Shown in pieces: positions 49,401 through 61,070 of a stretch of DNA of 64,000 bases (its first letter is position 1; the number at the start of each line of letters is the position of its first letter). The DNA is taken from NCBI GenBank assembly GCA_014773175.1, contig VXCM01002812.1:1-64000 (forward strand), written 5' to 3'. The notes beneath the pieces were generated by a model. The model was not told where the DNA came from, did not search any database, and worked only from the letters and a program-made list of their open reading frames with translations. The stretch comes from Lucifuga dentata. Taxonomy: Eukaryota > Chordata > Actinopteri > Ophidiiformes > Bythitidae. A program made the translations under genes and the position numbers.

Positions 49401-52400
49401 TCTGAGTGCTGTGAGCGCAGCATCAGGAGGTGTGTTATGACTGTGAGTGGAAAGAGAAAGGGAAGAAAAACCCAGGCCTGAGCCAGTGTTGTGAAATTCA
49501 GCCTGAAGCCCGGCCCGATTTGTAAATTGCCTCGGGGCCCGACGGATCCTGAGGCCTGTGCAGGGCTCTAAACTGCAGTCATGTTTCCTTATTGCCTTCT
49601 GTATTTAAGTAACTGACATGAAAGGTCATTAGTGTAATTCTGCAATACCATATAACAATAACATAACAAGTCATGAGGTAAAACTTGCAAGACCACTGGC
49701 AGGGCTCTGAACAGCGACTTATAGGATGAGATGGATGTAGGTGTTGAATTTAACTGAATAACTCAGCTGTAAAATAACTACACTGGCAATTGTGTGTGTT
49801 TTAGCCCAATAAATACTAATTGCATACACCAGGGGTCAGCAATCATGTGCCATGGAGGTCCAAGACACTACAGGTTTTCTTTCCAGCCAGTCACTAAAGT
49901 AGGTGGTTTCACTGATCACCACTCCTTCTATTTGAGGGAAGGAGTTCATCAGTGAAATCACCTGCTGAACAGAGTGGTTGGAAAGAAAACCTGCAGTCTT
50001 GGACCTCGCTGCCTGGCATACAAGTTACATTACTGACAACCATTTCCCAAAATTATTCTTTAAAGCATGTGAAATAACTAGGTGATGCTATCAAGTCAGT
50101 GGATAGCAAAATCCAAGTGGAACATTTCCAGTGTCATTAAATTCAGACCTTGAAGAATTCAGGCTGGTCCGTGGGCATCCACTGCAGCTGAGCAATGGCC
50201 ACAGAGTGCATGAGAAACTATTTAAAATAGCTGGATAGTAAAAATATCCTCCTATTTTCCTTCACAGAGGAACCATGAAGTGGCCAGATGGGCGGACCTA
50301 CAGCGGGAACTTTAAAAATGGACTAGAGGATGGGTCAGTACATCAGCTTGAACACAGAATGTGGTTCAAGTAGAGTGATTAGAGGGGAAAAATAGGAATA
50401 CTGGTGGATTGTTATAAGACATGCATACTTTGGTTCAGTCAGATTCAGACTCTGAAATAAGCTTAGAGTTTGCTTTCAGAACTCTTAAATCTGAGGCAAG
50501 ATGAAAAAGTAACATAAGGAACTGATTCAGATGTTTTGCCTCAGTGACACATTTTGCTCCCTTAAATGTGAAATATTCCACTTAAACTATTGTAAACTGG
50601 CTAAAAAGGTATTTGCAGTCCTGCTATGTTGTTAAAATCAAATTTTTTGAACCAGCGAAAGAAGCAGCTTGTTCTTATATCAAATTTTGCGATTTATCAA
50701 AACACATAAAGCTGATGTCTCAACATTTGTGTAAATCTTTTCTTTTTCCTTATAGCTTTGGAGAGTGTGTAATACCTAACAAAGTGGTAAATAAAGCAGA
50801 CAGATATTCAGGACACTGGAGAGATGGCAAGATCCATGGTTTTGGCAAATACATGTGAGTACGCTGCTACTACTTTTTGACTTTGCATTTGAGCTTTCAG
50901 TGTTCTGCCTGAATTTCAAATTGAAAACCTGAATTTGATTACTGTATATACTCGAGTGTAAGCCGAGTTTTTATTACTAAATTTCACAACGCAAATCGGG
51001 GGGTCGGCTTATAAACGAGATAGGCTTATACTCGAGTGCTGACGGTATGTCTTGGCAGAGATCAAATGAAATAAAATGTAGATGCTGGTTATCATTTTTA
51101 TTTGAAATCAGCCATTCATCAAAACCAATAACTTACTTGGCAATATATATTTCTGAGTGCTTGGTATCAAAATCTAAATCATCTACTGTGTATGTAAGTG
51201 GAGGTTGGCAGTGTTATAGTCTGAGTCAAGTTTATTAATTTCCTTGTCATCCATATCTTAAAAGTTGGGACTTGAGTTACGTTGCTTCCTCACATCGTTT
51301 TATTTTGTGACTTCAGTGGGAATTTAACTCCTAACCTTGGCAATTTTAGTCCGACTGTAGAACAAACAAATACACGACCTGTGTGTGTGTGTTCTTGTGT
51401 GTGTGTCCTAACCAGATACGCTAGCGGTGATGTGTATGAGGGCTGTTTTTATGATGGCCAGCGTCATGGCTACGGAATGCTGAGCTCCGGTAAACTGACC
51501 AGGACTTCCTCCGGCATCTTCATTGGCCAGTGGGTCCATGACAAGAAGACAGGATATGGAGTCTACGATGACATCACAAGGTTGGATTTATGGTGCTTTC
51601 TCAAATGCAAGGAGGCTTCCTGTTTAGAATGCATTTCTAGTAGAAAATGTGACATAGAAAAGCTTCCTAAATTTCATTCTGTTTTCCTAATAGCTTTCTT
51701 TTTTGGTTTCTTGTTTTGATGAAATTTGAAGCTTGAAGCAGTAGTAGGGCATCCTGCACACACATTAAAAAAAAACAAAACAAAAAAAAAAACGTAACTT
51801 TGGTAAGTTTTACAAAGCAGCATTGAAATACATGCTTAACTGCACTCAGTTTGTCTTCTGAAATTTCCAATGAGCGAATTTAAATGTAAAAGAGGTTTTG
51901 AGATCAAGAGACCAAACCAACTGAATTAAGGTAAAAATGTAATTTTAAAGATAAGCTATTGGCATCAGTTTCTGCTCTTCCTGTTTGTTTTTGTCCAGAG
52001 GTGAGAAGTACATGGGACTGTGGTTGGATGACCAGCGGCACGGCAGCGCTGTGGTTGTCACCCAGTATGGGCTTTACCACGAAGGCACCTTCAGAGACAA
52101 CAAGATGGTTGTAAGTACTATGAAAGATTTGGCCGAGTGGTGGAAGAATGACACCTGGAGACAGATATTTACCTGGTGGATTAGATGATTTATTTATTTT
52201 ATTTTGTTGTTCACCAGTCCAAGAAAGTGGCAGTGTTCACAGGTGAAGTGTGTTTGTAGAAAAGTAGAAATACAGGTAGAAAGCTACAGTATTTGCAAGT
52301 AGCTAACTTTCTCCTAAAAATAACAAAAGGAAAAATAACCAGTAAGAAGAGAAAAATAGCCAATGCTATGATTATTAGGCTCCAGCCACTATGCTGCTCA

Positions 52401-54673
52401 TAGGAAAAAAAAAACCTATAGTTACTAGTGATGGCGAGATGAAGCATTGAACCATTTTGGCAAAGTGGTTCCAGTAATGGTTCATTTCTTGATGCTTCAT
52501 GTAAACACTACGCCATCTGCTGGCCAGAGTATGAAACAGATATGATGTTATGTGAATACAATAAACAAAATAAACCAACTTGTGATTTTTTTTTTTTTCC
52601 TGGGCAGAATATAGAAATGGTCATTCAAAACATGAATGTATATGAAANATTTTTTTTTTTTTCCTGGGCAGAATATAGAAATGGTCATTCAAAACATGAA
52701 TGTATATGAAACCACAACCCCTTATAAGTAGTGGATTAAATATGTACAAAGTTCTTTGGTAAATGTTTTTATAATAATTTAATAATGATTCATTGTGAAC
52801 TGATTTAGCAGTGAAAATGATGTAAATTGATGCCAAATGACCACTGATATTCTTTACCAAAAATGATAAGAATTAGTGATAATTTTCAATGGTTTTATAT
52901 ACACAAGACAAATCTCACGGCGGGATGCAAAGCACTTCCCAAACTAGTCACACGTGGTATGGGAGCAGAGCGAGGCTTTGGATGTCATCGATTACATCAT
53001 TTATTTAAAATGAAACACGCCTCGACACACGCTTGGCGGAAAACTTCCTTGACTACTCGACACACCTTCAAAGCCTTGGCACCTCACATAACATCACTAA
53101 TAATTACACCAAAGCATCAAAACTCCGGCAATGATGGTATTTGATTTTGTTCATAGTTACCGTCAAACGTCATCAGAGGAATAAAATAATATCTGATACA
53201 GTGTGTGTGTGTTCTCAGGGTCCAGGTCTGTTGGTGTCAGATGATGACACAGCTTTACATGGGGAGTTTGCTGATAACTGGACTGTTAATGGGAAGGTAA
53301 AGAAAATCTGTGTGTGTTTGAGTGAGCATTCATTTGCTCAGGCTGTCTGTCTTTATGTCATGCTCTCTCAGTAATTGCTGGGGCGGAGTGGTGGGATTTC
53401 CTGATATTTTAGAGGTTACACAGTTAATTTTATAAAAGAAAAACACATTAATTAACCACTTCAGCTTGCAACTTGCATGAGCTTGCGGTTATTTTATATC
53501 ACTGCTTGATCGTAACTGGTGCTAAGATCTTACCAACAAGTTTAATTTTATTACTGCTGCTAGTCATTTAAACTCGTGTCATGTAAGCTTTGCGAAATAA
53601 AATATGGTAAAGCAGTTCATAAAAGTGTGGGGATCTGCTTATGTAGTGGAAGAAGAAAAAGAAGGAAAAGGAGGGAATGACATCACACAGATACTTTGAA
53701 TAAAAAAAGACAAAGAGGACTCAGTGCTGAGATTAAGGGATGATGAGAATATATCATCAGAATGGAGCTGCTCTCTTCTCTGTCACTGTCAGGCAGCTTT
53801 AGTCACTGTAACAGATAATGCTGTTTGGGAATGTATTTATTTATTTTAAACATTAAGTATTTTTCCTTCCTCTCAGGGTGTTTTATCCTGGGCTAACGGT
53901 GACTCTTTAGAGGGCGTGTTCACTGGAGAGTGGACTACAGGGCTGAAGGTAGTGGGAACGTACATCAAACCATCGCTCGATGAGCCCGAAAACAAAGACA
54001 GAAACAGCCTGCTGTGAGTATTAATGCTTGTTCTGTTTAGTTCAGCTGAGTTGTGGAATGAACTGCGGAGAAAGATAGATGCATTTTTCACAAGATTCAA
54101 GTTAGTAATTTAATATGTACTGATGGTAAATCACCTTAAAAATGAAAATTGAAGGTTAAACTCTTTGCTTCATATGCACAGAGTAAAAAGCTGCACTGTA
54201 CACCTTCTACATCCAGGATTGGCTGAAAAAAAGAAACCAGACGTACTGTGTTGGTTTCTGGGTTTGTGGACATTCTTGTGTGGGGGATGTCATGGGGCAA
54301 AATGAGTGGCCAGACCCTTCAGTGTCCCTGTTTTTTGTTTGTGTAACTATATGACTGTTCAGTGTGTATGAAGTTGTGTTGTGTATATTTCTGTGTGTGC
54401 AGAAGACTGGGTCAGTATGTGGTGCCTGCAGATCAAAGGTGGAGCTGTGTGTTTGATCAATGTTGGAGTCGACTGGGCTGCAGTGCTGCAGGAAGTGGAG
54501 AGAGGAGAACAGCCTGGGACAGCATTGCGGTTACTATAACAACTGGACGTCGACACAGGTAGACCCCACCCCAACACACGCAAACACACACACACACACA
54601 CATAGGCAAACTGTAAATGACACTACACTTTTTTTCCACTTGTATATCAAAAAAGTGCAAACATTTCTTTGTC

Positions 54674-54710
<37 letters not shown>

Positions 54711-57700
54711 CCCAGACCTCAGTAGGTCTCACAGAAAGCTGTTGGAGAGTTTGGAGTTTATTCCTCAGCATGGAGAAACACTCACTGTTTCAAAGTACGA
54801 AAACATACGGAGGTACCTTATCAAGGTAAGAAGTAACAAGCATTGCTTGATTTATAGGTAGAAATTAAACAAAAAAAAAAGTGTTATTTTAAATACCTAA
54901 TCAGTTAACCGTGCACATTTAATTTGGCTGGAAAATATGAAAGTAGCTAATATTCTAGAAAAGAAAATGTCTCTTTTTAATTAAACCACATTGTGCAGCG
55001 GGGTTTAGTTAAAATGAGCCTCAGTTTTTGTAAAAATTTTTCTTCCCACCTACTTCTTACATATATGGCTTATAGATTATCACATCTGTATCCAGAGAAA
55101 ACCATAAACTAAGTAATAAACTTGAAACTTTGTTGCACAGAGTTTTATAAAGTAACAAAGATGACTATATCATCAGCATACAGTGACATTTGCCTGTATT
55201 GTAAGACTCTGAGGACTACAGAACTCAGGATATCAGCCATAGCGTGTCTATAACTGAGTGATAAAAGTTATTCTCTAATAATGTCTGTCTTTGTTGAACA
55301 TAACATGGTTAACATAGTTTTGGACATTCTGATTGAACCACTTTCTTTGTTTTTTTTCGGTGGATTAGTTTTAAATATTGCAAGGGAATAAGAGTGGAGA
55401 TGCAGCCACAGAAAAATGCTTATTGCACTTTGCAGGATGAACATCAAACTTCCAGCAGGTCTTTTATCGTGCCAGTTTTTTTTAAAGATGAAAAATCAAT
55501 TGAGCTATGTGTCCATCAGAACAATACGATAACCTTATCCTTATTTTGAGCAAGAAAAAAAACTTGTCTGTTTCTTTAATGTTTCATTTGACATTTATAG
55601 ATGCCAAGTTACTGAAGTGTGAATCTTTTTGTGGCTGTGGGTGCACATCAGGCATGTGAGACCCCCCTCCACCCTCTGGGCTGGTTGATGGAGACATTGG
55701 TGACAGTCTACAGGATGACCTACGTCGGTGTCGGGTCCAACCGCAGGCTGCTGAAGCAGGCCGTCCAGGAGCTCCAGGCCTACCTCACACATTTCTTCAA
55801 CATCGTCAGGTAGCTACTTTGTTCACCTCTTCACTAGAGGTCAAAGGTCAGTCAGAGCCCTTATTCAGAGTTTATTTTTTTTATTATGTATTGAGATCAG
55901 TGTGTCTGTGGTTACGGAGGACTTTATGTTGAGTGAGTATGCCTGCACATTGGTTTGGCTGGACTTACTAGGCTTTTCGTCATATAGAAACCGAACAGAC
56001 ATTTAGATTTTACACTCTTCTTACAGCTTTTTCAGTCTGAGCAGGAAGCAACCACACAACACATTTTTTTTTTTTCTACAAATGATCATCGCTAAATAAA
56101 ACCATCAAATCAGTGCCAACACAGAATGTCACAATATCATCTTTATTTGCTTGTGTTATAAAGTATGCTAGTCCAGAGCGTTGCCATATTAACTTATTAA
56201 TTGTTGCTTGCAGATTTCTGTTTCCAGGGTTACCAGTTGAGGGTGGTGTCCTTTCCAACATCCCTACATCTCCATCACCTAATGCCCAGAATGAACACAA
56301 ACGTTACACAGCAGAGCAGGGGTGAGTGAAACACAGACACACACACACGCACACACACTCAAAAATAACTTGTATATGTGTTTTGAACATCTGTTTCACC
56401 TTTTCTTCCCCCTCTTGCTCCTCCTTCTCCTCCACACTGTAATCCAGTAGTGCTGTGGTGGTGAGCTGCTCCTCTCTGCTCCTCCCTCTGCTCCTTCCTC
56501 GACTATATCCTCCCCTCTTTACCCTGTACTCCCTGCAGGAGGAGCAGAAGGAGGCCCAGTACTGGGATCGCGTTCTCCGACTCAACAAACAAGCCGACCT
56601 GTCACTGCTCAGCTTTCTGGGAGTGCTGGAGTGAGTATTTACATTATACACGCACGCACACACACACACATGCACACCTAACCTTTCTCTAAGATGTCAA
56701 TGATTTTATTTTGGCTGGATTTTATCTTGGATTTTAGGAAATTCTGGCCGGTGTCCATGTCTGTTATGGGAGAGAAACAGAAGGTCAGATGAGTTCAAAG
56801 CTTTTCTTCACATCACTTTCTTTTCTCCTTTCATTTCCGCAGCCAGATTTTTGGCTGACCAAGCAGACTTTTCAACCAACCATCTACTGATCATTCACAA
56901 TAGTTTGTCTGGAGTTATTGCATTGATTTATCAAATCTCATTCCTCTCTCCTCCATTAACTTAAATTCTTCTTCATCTGTCACGTTTCAACCTCATTCTT
57001 ATCTTTACCTCATTACATACCCACCTATTTTCTTTTTCACCAACTTGCTCTACATTTTTTATTCTTAGTTCGTCTTTTTTCAGTTATTGATATCTGTCCC
57101 TCACTGTTCCTTCCTCGTTCCTTCTTTTTTTTTTTTTTTNTTTTTTTTTTTTTTGCTTTTTTTTTTGTACTCTTACATCTTTTTAATGTCCTTTTTCTTT
57201 CCTATTCTCACAGATTGTATCCAGCAGTACAGACGCCTGCTTTGTTTCTGCTGTGGAAACGCTGCAACAGATCAGGTAAGCATGACGTGACTTAGACTGG
57301 TTTCACATGATAAGCAGCATTTGCACCACGGAGAACGATCTGCACCTCACCACCTCGCTGCCTGCACTCCCAATGCCTTGCACAACAGAATGTAGCACCT
57401 GGAATAGATGCAGCTAATATGACTGTAGATTATATGCCAGTTTAGAGAGTTAGTAGCCTGGTTTGACTGCTGATGTTTTACCATGCAATTGTCTTTCTGC
57501 CCAAATCATGATGCAGTTTTAAAGTTGGGAAACTGTCCTACGCAGGTTATGAGCTTCTTCTCCATTGTTGTGTCGCTTTTGTTTACGTCACATTACAGCT
57601 GTTCTGTCACTGGTTTCACATATGAAAGACCAGCAGTAGATGGATCAAATTTGAATTTGGTCGAACTTTGAGCACAGCAGGAAAACAGAGAATCTGAGTG

Positions 57701-58544
57701 GTGTGTGTCATCCAAGGTGGCGTGTCACGAGGCTGGGAGTCACAATAATGACCATGCTCAGTGCTTATCATGTTAAAAACCAACCTTAGTATAGTCATGG
57801 TGATGTGAAACACAATGCGATTAGTTTTATATTCTTAATGCACATGCAGTAAAATTTCATACACAATCAGTATTAATGGCAGCAACAATAATAATGAATG
57901 TTTAATTTAACCACACATCATATAATGTGATGTGACAAGATCTGACATAACCAGTGAATGATGATATGATTTGATGCAATGTTTGAGGTTTTTTTGACCA
58001 TTAGCCATAATTATATTTTAACATAAGTCTTTATGTTGTATAGCGTACAGATCGATTTAATTAACAACTTATGTCCCCACCTCAAATACACACACACACA
58101 CACACACACAGCACAACCTTCACTCCATCAGATAAACTCATGGTGATCCAGAGGACGTTTGAGGAGTTGACACAGGAAGTAAAACCGATGTTGGACGGCG
58201 ACTTCTTATGGTGCATGGATGATCTCTTCCCTCTCTTCCTCTATGTGGTGCTCAGGGCAAGGTGAGCAGACACACACACACACTTTGTCAGCTGCCTCAC
58301 TCAAAAACACCTATGTTAACATAAAGCAGAATTTCTAAAGTGTGTAGGTAATAAATTGGCCGCTGAGGTTAGTTTCTGACATGGAGTTGTGAGTGTTGCT
58401 GCTGCAGACTGAACACGTGTTTGCTGCTCTGCTCACCAGGATCAGGAAGCTGGGAGCTGAAGTGAACCTCATAGAAGATTTGATGGATCCCAACATTCAG
58501 CATGGAGAGCTGGGACTGATGCTGACCACACTAAAGGTTGGTCA

Positions 58545-58575
<31 letters not shown>

Positions 58576-58737
58576 CAAAGACACACTCACACAGTCATTC
58601 AATCATCAATTAATCATTCACTTACTTATTTTTGAATTTATTTTACCTTCAGCTCTGTTATGTAAGTGTGTGTGGGTGTGTTGCTGCAGGCCTGCTACTT
58701 TCAGATCCAGCAGATCCAGCAGGAGTCGACCATGTAG
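37839..58737 (+). CDS. als2: Alsin, Rab5/Rac1 guanine nucleotide exchange factor (38 coding exons)
   Basis: Orthologue of human ALS2, a large endosomal scaffold whose VPS9 domain activates Rab5 and whose DH/PH module is linked to Rac1; human loss causes juvenile motor neuron disease. I traced 38 coding exons (coordinates in the block entries below). They sum to 5,007 nt, a 1,668-residue protein against 1,657 in human, with a continuous frame and GT-AG at all 37 introns. Domain order is N-terminal RCC1-like repeats, a serine-rich linker, C-terminal RCC1-like repeats, DH, PH, MORN repeats and VPS9, as in the family. The stop is TAG at 58,735-58,737. The start is the least certain part: 37,839 (MENREDGH...) uses a 20-nt coding piece that splices in frame, while an alternative Met at 38,013 (MDKGEPAPP) would give 1,660 residues. 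No truncating lesion was found. Confidence 0.97.
39215..39248. repeat. Perfect 15-bp hairpin, 4-nt loop, in als2 intron 3
   Basis: The arm ACTGGTATGTCATTA (39215-39229), loop TAGG, and the exact reverse complement (39234-39248). Confidence 0.9.
40942..42471 (+). CDS. als2: als2 exons 7-10: variable serine-rich linker
   Basis: Exons at 40942-41066, 41439-41680, 41953-42040 and 42299-42471; about residues 288-496. The segment is rich in Ser, Glu and Gly ([29 protein letters not shown]) with no domain, and little of it resembles human alsin. It corresponds to the long low-conservation insert between the two RCC1 blocks. Exon limits here rest on splice sites and frame rather than protein similarity, so they are less certain than elsewhere. 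The exon 10 acceptor has a second in-phase CAG three bases on (CAGCAG), a possible NAGNAG alternative. Confidence 0.8.
41293..41323. repeat. Perfect 13-bp hairpin, 5-nt loop, in als2 intron 7
   Basis: The arm TGCTTATACAGCA (41293-41305), loop GACAT, and the exact reverse complement (41311-41323). Confidence 0.9.
43218..44510 (+). CDS. als2: als2 exons 11-14: C-terminal RCC1-like repeats
   Basis: Exons at 43218-43386, 43566-43662, 43756-43833 and 44292-44510; about residues 497-684. Recognisable blades are [47 protein letters not shown] and [15 protein letters not shown], aligning with human EVWTWGKG...GQLGHGD and following. The start of exon 11 continues the linker. Exon 13 is 78 nt in phase 0, so skipping it would keep the frame but remove one blade strand. 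Confidence 0.94.
45246..46745 (+). CDS. als2: als2 exons 15-19: DH (RhoGEF-like) domain
   Basis: Exons at 45246-45417, 45696-45891, 46018-46083, 46205-46361 and 46476-46745; about residues 685-971. The block starts with the last RCC1-like strand ([17 protein letters not shown]). It then runs through [20 protein letters not shown], a helix typical of the start of a DH domain, [44 protein letters not shown] and [15 protein letters not shown]. Alsin's DH is atypical, and Rac1 exchange activity is reported in the family. Four of the five acceptors (exons 15, 17, 18 and 19) sit directly behind TC dinucleotide arrays. Confidence 0.94.
46476..48676 (+). CDS. als2: als2 exons 19-22: PH domain
   Basis: The 3' half of exon 19 (to 46745), 47551-47621, 48279-48345 and 48501-48676; about residues 925-1075. 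The PH core reads [64 protein letters not shown], and the C-terminal helix [15 protein letters not shown]. All align with human alsin (for example [29 protein letters not shown]). In alsin the PH follows the DH and helps membrane association. Exon 22 then enters the MORN region ([20 protein letters not shown]). Confidence 0.94.
48501..54013 (+). CDS. als2: als2 exons 22-28: MORN repeats
   Basis: Exons at 48501-48676, 50268-50333, 50756-50854, 51416-51580, 51999-52110, 53219-53296 and 53877-54013; about residues 1056-1295. Repeating YxGxW/FxxGxxHGxG units are visible: [100 protein letters not shown] and [15 protein letters not shown]. They match the eight-repeat array of human alsin that lies before VPS9 and is needed with it for Rab5 activation. 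Introns 22, 24 and 26 hold several transposon copies, which is why this block spans 5.5 kb for about 240 codons. Confidence 0.94.
48922..49570. mobile_element. Non-autonomous hAT element in als2 intron 22
   Basis: Ends TAGAGCCCTGCACAGG and CCTGTGCAGGGCTCTA are perfect inverted repeats, flanked by 8-bp near-identical repeats (AGCTGCAG and AACTGCAG). It shares most of its sequence with the shorter element at 8,858-9,256 but has about 250 extra internal bases (about 49,160-49,410). An N at 49,061 marks a poly-T gap. No transposase. Confidence 0.8.
49831..50022. mobile_element. Fold-back MITE in als2 intron 22
   Basis: Outer arms CTACAGGTTTTCTTTCCAGC and the inverse GGAAAGAAAACCTGCAG flank an inner palindrome (TCACTGATC...CCTTC and GAAGGAGTTCATCAGTGA). 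The whole can fold into one long hairpin of about 190 nt. The family is not assigned. Confidence 0.65.
50942..51045. mobile_element. 104-bp TA-flanked MITE in als2 intron 24
   Basis: The left end CTGTATATACTCGAGTGTAA and the inverse of the right end (CCGTCAGCACTCGAGTATAA) share the ACTCGAGT(A/G)TAAGCC core. TA lies on both flanks. The internal GGGGGGTCGGCTTATA links it to the 1.36 kb element at 9,597-10,956. Confidence 0.7.
52426..53099. mobile_element. Non-autonomous hAT element in als2 intron 26
   Basis: Begins TAGTGATGGCGAGATGAAGC and ends CATCACTA. The flanking 8-bp repeats are ATAGTTAC (52,418-52,425) and ATAATTAC (53,100-53,107). The interior has CpG-rich edges and an AT-rich middle; it carries a 63-bp artefactual duplication around N 52,648. 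No transposase is seen. Confidence 0.7.
52585..52711. repeat. Assembly artefact: 63-bp sequence repeated around an N
   Basis: 52585-52647 equals 52649-52711, with N at 52648. Confidence 0.9.
54403..56321 (+). CDS. als2: als2 exons 29-32: helical region before VPS9
   Basis: Exons at 54403-54558, 54711-54825, 55652-55809 and 56214-56321; about residues 1296-1473. Conserved blocks are [67 protein letters not shown] and [12 protein letters not shown], each matching human alsin. The acceptor of exon 30 follows a (GT)n array ending GTGTAG, so it lacks a normal pyrimidine tract. Confidence 0.94.
56448..58737 (+). CDS. als2: als2 exons 33-38: VPS9 domain (Rab5 GEF) and stop
   Basis: Exons at 56448-56630, 56738-56783, 57214-57275, 58112-58261, 58440-58536 and 58690-58737; about residues 1474-1668. 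Visible blocks are [80 protein letters not shown], and the VPS9 core [16 protein letters not shown], followed by [14 protein letters not shown] and a short QQESTM tail before TAG. The Asp-Asp and Pro of the core correspond to the catalytic D...P...YV surface of Rab5 exchange factors. The exon 36 acceptor lies in a CA array. For exon 37 an earlier CAG (58,407) would break the frame, so the one at 58,439 was chosen. Confidence 0.95.
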
Positions 58738-61070
58738 CAGGAAGATGACACACATACTGGAAGTGCTGAGCTCCACAGGAAGGGGAAATTGTACTGGAAC
58801 CAGGAGTGATACTGTCCTGGTTTTCTGTTTAAAACCGCATCCTCAAGTAGCTGTCAGAACAAAACCAGTCACACCACCAGTTTTCTCAGAGGCTGCTGGG
58901 AGTTTTAGTCCCTTACTCAGACTGATGAAGTGCCAACTTCGATCGAGCACAGGAGGTATATTATCTAACACCTTATTCTGTTGACCCTTTTGCCAAAATT
59001 CGTTCTGTTTTAAGGTTTTGAAAGACCAGCACAGCTCTATTGGCAACAGAGTGATGGATATGTTTGAAAAGTCCATCCAAAAACCTATGCTTATAATTGT
59101 TCACAAAAATCACAGGTAGGCATATACTGCAGGTTTAGGGTCACTTTTTGGTATGTTTCCAGTACAGCAGGGATAAGAAAGAAATGGAAAATATAACAAA
59201 TCATACACAGATTACAGTGGTACTCAGCACTTTGAGCACTTATTTTTCATGTTTTTGAACAATATGTAAATAGAGTCCTTAGTTTGAAAAGAAAAAAAAA
59301 TTGAAGTTGAGGGCACACAAACAGCAATGCACACTGCAGCGAGTCTTCTGTTCAGTAGGGGGCAACAGTGAGCTACAGATGAAATAGCTTCAACAAGATG
59401 TTTTTTTATCCATCCAGTTCATTGTTTTTCTCAGTGACATTTAGCGAACGTGTGATCTGTCAGCAATCTGTCTAAGCAAAAAGCACAGACAGAACTCGAA
59501 GAGACTTAATGGGTTTTAATGCTGCAATCCAGAATCTTCTGCAGGTTCAAACTATAGAAACAGAACATCAAGTGGGTGAAGTTATTTAGTTTCAGCTTAT
59601 TTGTTTTTTGTAGTCAAACTGTCATCCTAAATGTGAATATGATTACTCCAATAATCATGTTTACTGTTTGACCACACTCTGCCGGACAGATGGATTTTGA
59701 ATTTCAGCTTAAAACTACATTCATGAAATGGAGGTATACTGTATTTTACAAAGGGAAATGGTTTGATACCATGATGTAGACTGCTCACAAAATGTAAAAT
59801 TGCTTCAGAGGAACACAGGTGTGGCTGAAATTGATTTGGGAGCATTTTAAGATAAATATGAAAGTTACAGCGCAGGTATAAACTTCAGAGGATTAACTCT
59901 ATATGATATGGTATATATGTTGAGAACCAGCAGCTGTGTGTTGGCTGAGTTTGGCTGAAGGTTATTTAGACAGAAATGATTGTCTTGCATTTTGGACATT
60001 TCTCAATATAAAATAATCAGTGTTCCAGTTATTTTTTATTTGTCCCAAATCAACTGTATAAGTCATAAATAGAGTTTAGTAGAGCTGGATCAAACTGATC
60101 AGACCAGGGGTTCACTAAGAAGTCACTGAATGTGACCTGAACTTTTTTGACCCTCTAAATTTTCCAGAGCATGGAGAACTTCAAATCAATAACACATAAT
60201 TACTACTCATACTGTTTTTCTATCAAAAAAGTTTTTTTTTTCTTCAAAATTTACTGTTTCATACAAAATGCACATTCTGTTTGACATTTTTCATTGCTGC
60301 TTGGTTGTAAACTGAGATCATCCAAAAATCCTCCCATTCAGTGACTCTTACATGAAATCATGTATGATAATCAGTGATTTGTTTAAATTAAATGCGTGGT
60401 TCTGAAGTTAATGGTTGTTGATGTGCTGACCTGCAGGCCTGTTTTGCTGAATGCAGAGGCAAACAGACTGTAAAGCTTTGAGTCATCATGCAAAAACTGA
60501 AACTTTCTGTCTTCTGATTGTTTTTTTCCAGCAAGTTTTAGCAGTTACTGAAATTTATTTTGTACTGTATTTACTGGCTGTCATATCTGCAAAATATTTC
60601 AATAATTTGTTGGTGTTGTTACACATTTTGTTCAGCCCACAGCTCAGTTCTGTGGAAAACAACCAGACTGATGTTGACTGACCTGATGTTGATATGAACA
60701 TGGTTATACTACTGACTTAATAAGCACTGGATAATTCATAAGGTTATTGATAACCTGAAAACACCAAAACTAAGGTTTGCTGACCTCACGCTTTTTGTTA
60801 AATAATGTAGCAGTGCACCTTGTTTTTTTTTTTTTTTTGTTTTTGTTTTTTGTTTTTTTTTTACAAAATATATCATTTAAATCTAAATCCAGAGTCTTTA
60901 CTGTGACTCTGGCTGTAGACTGAATTTATCACTGAAATTGATCATTTTCCTAACAAAATTTGTATTTTTGTAACTTTATAGTGTTATGGAAAGAAATTAT
61001 TGGGAAAGGATGATTAGTTATGATTGATAACGTAAAGGAAAATATTTTTGCTCAAAAAATAAAATTATTT
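58738..61070 (+). other. als2: Probable als2 3' UTR
   Basis: Repeat-poor sequence after the als2 stop. The clearest plus-strand AATAAA signal that I see is in AAAAAATAAAATT at about 61,055-61,065; earlier weaker variants could also serve. No other gene is visible. The extent is an inference. Confidence 0.35.

Noticed and set aside
58408..58439. Alternative acceptor for als2 exon 37 at CAG 58,405-58,407
   Set aside because: Using it shifts the frame and loses the conserved [18 protein letters not shown] block.
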